Assembly: GCF_011420305.2 (NCBI RefSeq)
Contig: NZ_CP061769.1
Coordinates: 3,893,001 to 3,957,000 of the forward strand
Length of the DNA: 64,000 nucleotides
Source: Nocardioides ochotonae
GTDB taxonomy: Bacteria > Actinomycetota > Actinomycetes > Propionibacteriales > Nocardioidaceae
Direction of reading: 5' to 3'
This document shows positions 56,985-64,000 of the stretch, piece after piece. The translations under genes and the position numbers were made by a program. The notes beneath the pieces are model-generated. The model was not told where the DNA came from and did not search any database. It worked only from the letters and a program-made list of their open reading frames with translations. Every line of letters starts with the position of its first letter. Position 1 is the stretch's first letter.

Positions 56985-58703
56985 ATGGCCCGAGGCAACA
57001 AGACCGGCGACCCCGTCGACTGGGTGACCCGGGCCGCCGATGACGCCATCCGGCACGCCCGCGAGAACGGCGGTGAGGACCGCGTCATCACCTGCGCCTC
57101 CGGCGCCAGCCCGTCGGGGCCGATCCACCTGGGCAACCTGCGCGAGTTCCTCACCACGCACTTCGTGACCGAGGAGATCCGGCGCCGCGGCATCGAGGTG
57201 CGTCACCTGCACAGCTGGGACGACTTCGACCGGTTCCGCAAGGTGCCGGCCGGGGTGCCCGAGTCGTGGGCCGAGCACATCGGCCGGCCGCTCTCCGCCG
57301 TACCGGACCCGTGGGAGTGCCACGCCTCGTGGGCCGAGCACTTCAAGGCCCCGCTGCGCGCCGCGCTCGCCGAGCTCGGCGTGGAGATGGTGGAGATCGA
57401 CCAGACCGAGCAGTACCGCTCCGGCGTCTACACCGAGCAGGTGCTCCACGCGCTGCGCCACCGCGACACGATCGAGGAGGTGCTGGCCAAGCACCGCACC
57501 AAGAAGGCGGAGCCGGTCGCCGAGAGCGACCAGGAGGCCGAGGCGCTCGCCGACTCGGTGGCCGACGACGCCGACGAGGAGACCGGCGCCGCCGGCTCGC
57601 TGGCGCGCTTCCCCTACAAGCCGTTCTGCCGCGAGTGCGGCCGCGACACCGTCGAGGTCACCTCCTACGACGACGAGACCACCGACCTGGGCTACACCTG
57701 CACCTCCTGCGGCTTCGCCGGCGTCACCAACGTCGCGACCCAGCACGAGGGCAAGCTGGTGTGGAAGGTCGACTGGCCGATGCGCTGGGCCTTCGAGGGC
57801 GTCGACTTCGAGCCCGGCGGGCTCGACCACTCCACCCCCGGGTCGTCGTACACCGTCGGCAAGGAGCTGGTGAAGCGGATCTTCGACCACCGCGCACCGT
57901 CCTACGCCGCCTACGCCTTCGTCGGCTTCGCCGGTCTGCAGAAGATGTCCTCGTCCAAGGGCGGCGTGCCGACCGCGGCCGACGCGCTGCGGATCCTCGA
58001 GGCGCCGATCCTGCGCTGGCTCTACGTGCGCCGCCAGCCCAAGCAGGCCTTCAACGTCGACTTCGGCGCCGAGGTGGTGCGGCTCTACGACGAGTGGGAC
58101 GCGCTGGCCCGCAAGGCCGCCGACCCCGAGCGCCGCGACGCCCAGACGCTCGCCTACTCGCGGGCGGTGGCGACCACCACCGCCGGCACCCTGCCGGCGC
58201 CGGCGACCCCGGTCTCCTTCCGTCTGCTCTCCTCGGTCGCCGACGTGACCGCGGGCAGCGCCGAGCAGATCAGCCGCATCGTCAACGAGGTCGGCCACAG
58301 CCACGCCAGCGTCGCCGACCTCGAGCCGCGGCTGTCCAAGGCGATGACCTGGACCGCGGAGTTCGTGCCGGCCGAGGACCGCACCACCGTGCGCGCCGCA
58401 CCCGACACCGCCCGCCTGGCCGCACTCTCCCCCGAGGAGCAGCGCTGGATCGACGTGCTGCTCGACCGACTCCCGGACTCCCCCGACAGCGACGAGGTCA
58501 CCGCGCTGATCTACGGCGTGCCCAAGCTCGCGCGCGGCCTGGGCCTCGACGACGCCCCGACCGACGAGGTGAAGGCGGACCAGAAGGCGTTCTTCCGGCT
58601 GCTCTACAACCTGCTGGTCGACGCCGACCGCGGTCCCCGGCTGCCCACGCTGTTCCAGGCGCTGGGCTCCGAGCGGATCCGCACGCTGCTGACGCCGGGC
58701 TGA
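56985..58703 (+). CDS. lysK: Class I lysyl-tRNA synthetase
   Basis: 572 aa from ATG 56985 (AGGAG upstream, long spacing). It is a class I enzyme: the HIGH-equivalent is PSGPIHLGNLREFL and the KMSKS-equivalent LQKMSSSKGGVPTAAD. An inserted zinc ribbon has CRECGRDTVEV and YTCTSCGFAG. It aminoacylates tRNA-Lys. Most bacteria use an unrelated class II LysRS; class I forms are archaeal and sporadic in bacteria, including some actinobacteria. A class II LysRS is not in the window. A possible -10, TAGCGT, lies about 50 bp upstream. Confidence 0.95.
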   Translation: MARGNKTGDPVDWVTRAADDAIRHARENGGEDRVITCASGASPSGPIHLGNLREFLTTHFVTEEIRRRGIEVRHLHSWDDFDRFRKVPAGVPESWAEHIGRPLSAVPDPWECHASWAEHFKAPLRAALAELGVEMVEIDQTEQYRSGVYTEQVLHALRHRDTIEEVLAKHRTKKAEPVAESDQEAEALADSVADDADEETGAAGSLARFPYKPFCRECGRDTVEVTSYDDETTDLGYTCTSCGFAGVTNVATQHEGKLVWKVDWPMRWAFEGVDFEPGGLDHSTPGSSYTVGKELVKRIFDHRAPSYAAYAFVGFAGLQKMSSSKGGVPTAADALRILEAPILRWLYVRRQPKQAFNVDFGAEVVRLYDEWDALARKAADPERRDAQTLAYSRAVATTTAGTLPAPATPVSFRLLSSVADVTAGSAEQISRIVNEVGHSHASVADLEPRLSKAMTWTAEFVPAEDRTTVRAAPDTARLAALSPEEQRWIDVLLDRLPDSPDSDEVTALIYGVPKLARGLGLDDAPTDEVKADQKAFFRLLYNLLVDADRGPRLPTLFQALGSERIRTLLTPG

Positions 58704-58743
58704 GGCCGGGCTGCTCCCAGAGCAGCCCCACGGGCAGCCTCAG
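58700..58743. terminator. Nested convergent terminator, lysK / YeiH-type gene
   Basis: Outer arms CTGAGGC (58700) and GCCTCAG (58737-58743) contain the two stop codons. A perfect inner hairpin, GGGCTGCTC-CCA-GAGCAGCCC, lies at 58708-58728. Confidence 0.7.
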
Positions 58744-59708
58744 ACGAGGTACGCCGCGGGCAGCGCCACCACCGTCACCAGCGCGGTGGCGCCCGCGGCG
58801 AGGCGGACCAGCGGGCGCCCGGTGCGCCGCAGCGCCCGCGGGTCCACCGAGCAGCCGAGCGCGAACATCGCCGCGGCGAGGGCGGCCGACTGCACGCCGC
58901 CCGCGACGTCCAGCACCCCCGCGGGGACGTCGAACAGCGACCGGACCACGGCCAGCGCCACGAACGCCAGCACGAAGGCCGGGACCAGCGGCGGACGACG
59001 TCCGGTGGCCACCGCCGCACGGCGCGAGTGCCAGGAGACGACCGCGAGCACCGGGGCGAGCATCAGCACCCGGGCCAGCTTGACCACGACCGCGACCTTG
59101 AGCGCGGCGCCACCGAGCAGCCCGCCGGCGACGACCACCTGACCGACCTCGTGGACCGCAGCGCCGGACCAGGCGCCGGCGCCCACCTCCCCGAGGCCGA
59201 GCAGGCCGCCCAGGGCGGGCACCGCCAGCATCGCGATGCTGCCGAAGACCACGACCAGGGACACCGCGCGGGCGACGTCCTCCTCGCGGGTGCGGCGCAC
59301 GCCCTCGACGGCGGCGACCGCGGCGGCCCCGCAGATGGAGAACCCACAGGCGACCAACAGCCCTTGGTCGCGCGGGACGCCGAGGAGGCGGGCCAGGGCG
59401 AGAGTGCCGAGGATGCCGAGCACGACCACGGCGACGACCACCAGCAGCAGCCCCCAGCCCAGGTCGAGCACGTCTCCGAGCACCAGCTCCAGGCCGAGCA
59501 GCGCCACCCCGACGCGCAGCACATGGCGCGAGACCAGGGCGAGGCCCGGGCGCACCCGGTCGTGGACGAGGCCGGCGGCGCCGAGGGCGAACCCGAGCAC
59601 GATCGCGACCAGGGTGGTGCCCAGGTAGGGCACCAGGGCGTGCACGAGCAGGGCGGCGGCGCCGCCGGCGGCGGCGAGGAGGAGTCCAGGGACGCGGTTC
59701 ACGAGCAC
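58740..59708 (-). CDS. YeiH/UPF0324-family membrane transporter
   Basis: 322 aa from GTG 59708 with about ten predicted helices. GFSICGAAAVAAVEGVRR is the family CGA motif, flanked by LVLGDVLDLGWGLLLVVVAV and SGAAVHEVGQVVVAGGLLG. UPF0324/YeiH members are annotated as putative sulfate/sulfonate exporters. It is divergent from a LysR regulator as in E. coli yeiE-yeiH, which supports co-regulation. Confidence 0.88.
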   Translation of the reverse strand: MLVNRVPGLLLAAAGGAAALLVHALVPYLGTTLVAIVLGFALGAAGLVHDRVRPGLALVSRHVLRVGVALLGLELVLGDVLDLGWGLLLVVVAVVVLGILGTLALARLLGVPRDQGLLVACGFSICGAAAVAAVEGVRRTREEDVARAVSLVVVFGSIAMLAVPALGGLLGLGEVGAGAWSGAAVHEVGQVVVAGGLLGGAALKVAVVVKLARVLMLAPVLAVVSWHSRRAAVATGRRPPLVPAFVLAFVALAVVRSLFDVPAGVLDVAGGVQSAALAAAMFALGCSVDPRALRRTGRPLVRLAAGATALVTVVALPAAYLV

Positions 59709-59775
59709 GCTTCCACGATCGCGCCGGAGCGACCTCCGCGGTAGCCGTCAATCGGCTGGCGACTCATGCGCGGTT

Positions 59776-59801
59776 GATATGAGCAGGCGCGTCGTCATAT
59801 C
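59776..59801. promoter_or_regulatory. LysR operator between the transporter and its regulator
   Basis: GATATGA-N12-TCATATC is a perfect inverted repeat, an AT-rich island in GC-rich DNA, in the 101-bp divergent gap. It overlaps the -10 of lysR (TATCTT at 59798-59803), which fits negative autoregulation together with activation of the transporter. Confidence 0.7.
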
Positions 59802-59803
59802 TT
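59798..59803 (+). promoter_or_regulatory. -10 element of a leaderless lysR transcript
   Basis: TATCTT, six bases, then the ATG at 59810; no Shine-Dalgarno. Confidence 0.5.
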
Positions 59804-59809
59804 GAGCGC

Positions 59810-60715
59810 ATGAGTCGTCCCGACCTCGTCGTCCTCGATCTGCTGGTCCGGGTCGCCGAGACCGGATCCCTCGGCGCCGCCGCCCGCGCCCTGGGGATGG
59901 CGCAGCCGAACGCGAGCCGGGCCGTGCAGCGCCTCGAGCGCCAGCTCGGCCTCGGCCTCGTCGTCCGCTCGCCCGGCGGCTCCCGGCTGACCACCGAGGG
60001 CGAGGTGGTCGTCGCGTGGGCGCGCGAGGCCCTGGAGGCGGTCGACCGGGTGGTGCTCGGCGCCCACTCGCTGGCCGCCGAACGCGCGGCGCACCTGACC
60101 GTGGCCGCCAGCCTCACCATCGCCGAGCACCTCGCCCCGGCGTGGCTCGCGCGCTTCGGGGCGCTGCGCCCGGACCTGCACGTCAGCCTGCGGGTGGGCA
60201 ACTCCGTGGAGGTCCTCGCGCTGCTGCGCGCCGGGACGGTGCCGCTGGGCTTCGTGGAGTCCCCCGGCGTACCGACCGGGGTGGCGTCGAGCGTGGTGGC
60301 CACCGACTCGCTGGTGGTGGTCGTGGCCCCGTCGCACCCGTGGGCGCGACGGCGTACGCCGGTGGGCCCGGCGGAGCTCGCGGGCGCCGAGCTGGTGCTG
60401 CGCGAGGAGGGGTCCGGCACCCGCGACACCCTCGCCCGGGCGCTCGCCGACGCGGGCGTGGCGCTCGGGGAGGCGCGCCTCGAGCTGGCCAGCACGGCGG
60501 CGGTGAAGGCCGCGGCGGCCGCCGGCGGCGCGGCGGCGGTGCTCAGCGAGCTGGCCGTGGCCGCCGACGTCGCCACCGGACGCCTCGTGGTGGTCGGGGT
60601 CGAGGGCCTGGAGCTGGGCCGTCAGCTACGCGCGGTCTGGCTGCGCGAGCGGCGCCCCGACGGCGCCGCCGCCGAGCTGGTGCGGGTGGCGCGCGCCGTG
60701 GGGCGCCCGGGCTGA
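59810..60715 (+). CDS. LysR-family transcriptional regulator (YeiE/CysB-like)
   Basis: 301 aa from ATG 59810. The winged HTH (about 1-65) has DLLVRVAETGSLGAAARALG, MAQPNASRAVQRLERQLGLG. The LysR substrate domain (about 90-295) has VAASLTIAEHLAPAWLARFG and ELVLREEGSGTRDTLARALA. It probably regulates the UPF0324 transporter through the GATATGA palindrome in the shared gap. Confidence 0.93.
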   Translation: MSRPDLVVLDLLVRVAETGSLGAAARALGMAQPNASRAVQRLERQLGLGLVVRSPGGSRLTTEGEVVVAWAREALEAVDRVVLGAHSLAAERAAHLTVAASLTIAEHLAPAWLARFGALRPDLHVSLRVGNSVEVLALLRAGTVPLGFVESPGVPTGVASSVVATDSLVVVVAPSHPWARRRTPVGPAELAGAELVLREEGSGTRDTLARALADAGVALGEARLELASTAAVKAAAAAGGAAAVLSELAVAADVATGRLVVVGVEGLELGRQLRAVWLRERRPDGAAAELVRVARAVGRPG

Positions 60716-60738
60716 GAACGCCCGGGCCACCCGGAGGG

Positions 60739-61155
60739 TCAGGCGCCGAGCAGCGCCTCGTAGGCCTCGGGGCTGGACTCGCGCAGGAACGTCGAGCAGC
60801 GCTCCCACTCGTCGGTCTCGCCGATCGCGCGGGCGGCCAGGGCGAGCGCGGCCAGGCAGCGCAGGAAGCCGCGGTTCGGGGCGTGGTCCCACGGCACCGG
60901 GCCATGGCCCTTCCAGCCGTTGCGGCGCAGCATGTCGAGGCTGCGGTGGTAGCCGACGCGGGCGTAGGCGTAGAGCGTGACCTCGTCGGCGCCCTGCTCA
61001 CGCGCCTCGTCGGCCAGCGCGGCCCAGGCGAACGGCGAGGACGGCAGCGCCCGCACCACCGCGGCGGGGCTCTGCCCGGCCTCGAGGAGTGCCACGGCGG
61101 GGTCCTCGGGCAGGCGGGTCGCGGGCGGCTGGGCCATCAGGTCGAGGGGACTCAT
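60739..61155 (-). CDS. DUF3151 protein
   Basis: 138 aa from ATG 61155. LLEAGQSPAAVVRALPSSPF, AWAALADEAREQGADEVTLY, AYARVGYHRSLDMLRRNGWK and GHGPVPWDHAPNRGFLRCLA match the conserved actinobacterial DUF3151 (M. tuberculosis Rv0360c). In mycobacteria it is near fba and purA, as here, so the order around it is conserved apart from the inserted gene at 61332. Function unknown. Confidence 0.9.
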   Translation of the reverse strand: MSPLDLMAQPPATRLPEDPAVALLEAGQSPAAVVRALPSSPFAWAALADEAREQGADEVTLYAYARVGYHRSLDMLRRNGWKGHGPVPWDHAPNRGFLRCLAALALAARAIGETDEWERCSTFLRESSPEAYEALLGA

Positions 61156-61187
61156 GGCGCCATTGTGGCGCGCGCCCCGCAACCCCC

Positions 61188-61240
61188 TGTAACGCGGGGT
61201 TATCGTCGCTTCACACGCGGTATACCGCTGCGGAAGCGTC
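61188..61240 (+). repeat. Palindromic repeat element, copy A (partial)
   Basis: It begins TGTAACGCGGGGTTAT and shares the CGCTTCACACG core with the full copy at 62508. Its centre is the 12-bp palindrome GCGGTATACCGC. The right arm is recognisable only as AAGCG before it diverges, so this copy is degenerate or truncated. It lies between DUF3151 and the AbiEi-like gene. Confidence 0.75.
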
Positions 61241-61331
61241 CACAGTCCGTGGGAAGTCGGCCTCGGGGCGGCGCAGGGGCCAGTACGCCGCCGCCGGCGG
61301 GGGCGGATCGGCGGCGAGGGGCGCGGGCGCC

Positions 61332-62375
61332 TCAGGCGGAACGACGCTCCACGAGCCGGGCCGCGCGCGCACCGGCCAGCCGGGCCGCCATGGCGCGCAG
61401 GTGCGGGGCAAGCGCCACGCCGTACCGCCGCTGGCTGACCGCGATCTCCCCGGAAAGGCGGACCAGTGCGCGCTCGCGGGCGCGGCCCCACAGGTCCTCC
61501 CAGATCAGCCGGGAGACGCCGAGACCCTCGGCGGCGATCGCGCGCTCGCGGCGCTTCTCCTCCCACACGACCTCCTCGGCCGAGCGGGCGGCGAGGCCGC
61601 CGTCGGCGCGCAGGCGGTACTTGACCCGACCGTCGAACTCGACCACGTGGTTGCCGATCTGCAGGTCGCACCAGAACAGCCCGAGGTCGGTGCTCACGGG
61701 GAACTGGGTCGTCACCGGACCGAGACCCAGCTCGAGCACGAGCAGACGGGCGAGGCTCTCGGCCGGTCCCTCGGCACCGGGGTCGGCGGCCTCGGCGGCC
61801 GCGCGCGCTCGGGTGACGTGCGGCCAGCAGCGCATCAGCTTCAGCTCGGCGGCCAGATCACCGCTGCTCACTCGTCGGCGCAGCACCGCGTCGCAGGCGC
61901 ACACCCCTGCGGCGAACCCGTGCTCCCGGGCCAGGTCGAGGGCGGTGCGCGCCAACCCCGTCACCTGCATCCCGTCCACCTCTAACGCGGGCGAGGGAAG
62001 CGGCCGGGCGAGGTGGTGCTTCACACCGTGCTCGGTGCGCGACCCGAAGACGCCCGGACGCACCAGATGGGTGAGCGGCCGGGCCGGCGCCAGCAGCGGC
62101 AGCCCGTGGGCGCGCGCCGCGGAGTCGGTGCTCATCAGGTGCTCGACGCCGGTAGTGAGGTCGACGGCGCGGTCGCGCAGCCGCCACCGATCCTCCTGCG
62201 TGGCGGCCTCCCACTGCTCGGTGGTCACGTAGACCCCACGGCGTACGACCGTCCACGGCCCGTGGGCCGCGACCCGGCTGCGCAGCTCGCGCTCGGAGTA
62301 GTCGGCCGCCACCGCCTGGTGACGCAGGACCAGGCCGGACTGGCGACGGGCGTGGGCGGCGAGCTCGGGGCGCAT
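61332..62375 (-). CDS. AbiEi-like HTH protein with DUF559-type nuclease-like C-terminus
   Basis: 347 aa from ATG 62375. The N-terminus resembles the winged-helix AbiEi antitoxin domain: RRQSGLVLRHQAVAADYSER, ELRSRVAAHGPWTVVRRGVY. The C-terminus has VVEFDGRVKYR (Glu246, Asp248), EEKRRERAIAAEGLGVSRLI and WEDLWGRAR, the layout of DUF559/Vsr-like PD-(D/E)XK endonucleases. No AbiEii toxin partner is adjacent. It is bracketed by palindromic repeats at 61188 and 62508 and separates the normally close DUF3151 and fba, so it looks acquired. Function unknown. Confidence 0.75.
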   Translation of the reverse strand: MRPELAAHARRQSGLVLRHQAVAADYSERELRSRVAAHGPWTVVRRGVYVTTEQWEAATQEDRWRLRDRAVDLTTGVEHLMSTDSAARAHGLPLLAPARPLTHLVRPGVFGSRTEHGVKHHLARPLPSPALEVDGMQVTGLARTALDLAREHGFAAGVCACDAVLRRRVSSGDLAAELKLMRCWPHVTRARAAAEAADPGAEGPAESLARLLVLELGLGPVTTQFPVSTDLGLFWCDLQIGNHVVEFDGRVKYRLRADGGLAARSAEEVVWEEKRRERAIAAEGLGVSRLIWEDLWGRARERALVRLSGEIAVSQRRYGVALAPHLRAMAARLAGARAARLVERRSA

Positions 62376-62382
62376 GCCCGAA

Positions 62383-62473
62383 CCGTCGTACGCCGCGCTC
62401 CCCCGTGCCCCGTCGTACGCCGCGGCTGTGAAGCGGCCCGCAGGCAGCGCGGCTGTGAGCGGCTCGCGGCCCA
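62383..62473. repeat. Short direct repeats upstream of the AbiEi-like gene
   Basis: CCGTCGTACGCCGCG occurs at 62383-62397 and 62410-62424. CGCGGCTGTGA(A)GCGGC occurs at 62421-62437 and 62458-62473. They cover the promoter region just upstream of the ATG at 62375 and could be operator half-sites or duplication scars. Confidence 0.55.
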
Positions 62474-62507
62474 TCCCGGGAGCACGGCGGGCGGGCCCGA
62501 AAACAGC

Positions 62508-62577
62508 TGTAACGCGGGGTTATTGACGCTTCACACGCCGTATGCGGTGGGTGCAGCGTCAATAACCCCGCGTTACA
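62508..62577. repeat. Palindromic repeat element, copy B (complete)
   Basis: The 23-bp arms (62508-62530 and 62555-62577) are exact complements; the left arm begins TGTAACGCGGGGTTATTGAC. Pairing continues into the loop with few mismatches, so almost all of the 70 nt can form one hairpin with a TATG-containing tip. It lies 20 bp from the fba stop and could also act as a terminator for fba. Copy A is 1.3 kb away. Confidence 0.85.
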
Positions 62578-62597
62578 AGCGGCGGGGCGGGACCAGC

Positions 62598-63629
<1,032 letters not shown>

Positions 63630-63837
63630 CTGAGGATCTCCTCGCAAAAAGCTGATCGGTGGATCTGATGGCGGGGCACGTCTGGCCCGAGCCTAGTGCG
63701 TAGGCGCGCCGGGGTCCCCCGGGTCCCGTCGAGCGGTGGGGGTCGGTTCCCCGATTCCCCGACCATCACCCGGCCAGCAGCCCTAGTGTGTGCTGGCTCG
63801 TGTCGCCCAGACGCGACCTCCCGCCCTCGGAGAACCC

Positions 63838-64000
63838 GTGACCTCTCGCGTCCCCGTCCTGCGCCGCCTCGCCGCGCTCGCCCCGGCCCTGCTCGTCGCC
63901 GGGCTGCTGACCCAGCCCGCCGGCGCCGCCACCGCCGCCGAGGCGGACCGTCCCGTCGTCGGGGAGTGCCGCAACCTCAGCGTCGAGGAGGCCGCCGCAG
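63838..64000 (+). CDS. Secreted protein, N-terminal fragment
   Basis: It begins at GTG 63838 (GGAGA six bases upstream) and runs off the window. A Sec signal peptide is clear: VLRRLAALAPALLVAGLLTQ, then PAGAATAAEA. The mature part starts VVGECRNLSVEEAA, with one Cys. Too short to assign a family. Confidence 0.65.
   Translation, partial: MTSRVPVLRRLAALAPALLVAGLLTQPAGAATAAEADRPVVGECRNLSVEEAAA

Noticed and set aside
61188..62577. CRISPR array or insertion sequence
   Set aside because: Only two unequal copies 1.3 kb apart, no spacer periodicity, no transposase and no clear target-site duplication.

Overview
The window is GC-rich (about 70%) chromosomal DNA with GTG/TTG starts, leaderless-looking promoters and gene neighbourhoods typical of Actinobacteria. 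A fused CydDC, DosR/DosS-like regulators, a PurS/PurQ/PurL system, DUF3073 beside purM, DUF3151 near fba and a class I lysyl-tRNA synthetase together suggest a Nocardioides-like (Propionibacteriales) organism. That placement is inference from gene content; no rRNA is present.

Region 1 (1-13.5 kb) looks like a low-oxygen/dormancy island: the end of pyruvate phosphate dikinase, a two-domain universal stress protein, a DosS/DevS-like GAF histidine kinase, a PPOX-fold protein, a DosR/DevR-like response regulator, an Acg-like nitroreductase, the cytochrome bd oxidase (cydA, cydB) with its fused assembly transporter CydDC, a second PPOX protein and a second universal stress protein. Four intergenic gaps here carry near-matches to the DosR palindrome (GGGAC-N4-GTCCC).

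Region 2 (13.5-22.8 kb) is signalling and respiration: a membrane-linked PP2C/SpoIIE-type phosphatase, an acyl-CoA dehydrogenase, a bacteriophytochrome whose output is a PP2C phosphatase rather than a histidine kinase, a GNAT acetyltransferase, a thioesterase, a type II NADH dehydrogenase, an RsbW-like ATPase and a small metalloprotease. Region 3 (22.8-26.8 kb) holds tRNA-Asp, tRNA-Glu and tRNA-Phe, a GTPase, an SDR dehydrogenase and a beta-propeller-like protein of unknown function.

Region 4 (26.8-56 kb) is a dispersed purine-biosynthesis locus, with every pur gene on the minus strand: DUF3073-purM-purF, purL, purS-purQ, purC and purB-purD-purA. Between them lie mostly unrelated genes: a GAF histidine kinase, an M20 dipeptidase, a WYL regulator, a DrrAB-type ABC exporter, an alpha/beta hydrolase, ArfB, a secreted DUF1906/peptidoglycan-binding protein, an acyl-CoA ligase, an MFS exporter and an ECF sigma factor with a membrane partner. 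One short gene (34.1-34.4 kb) appears frameshifted.

Region 5 (56-64 kb) has a diacylglycerol kinase-like protein, class I LysRS, a YeiH-type transporter divergent from a LysR regulator with a clear operator, DUF3151, and fba. Between DUF3151 and fba sits an AbiEi/DUF559-like gene bracketed by copies of a long palindromic repeat. This is the most unusual structure in the window. The window ends in the start of a secreted protein.
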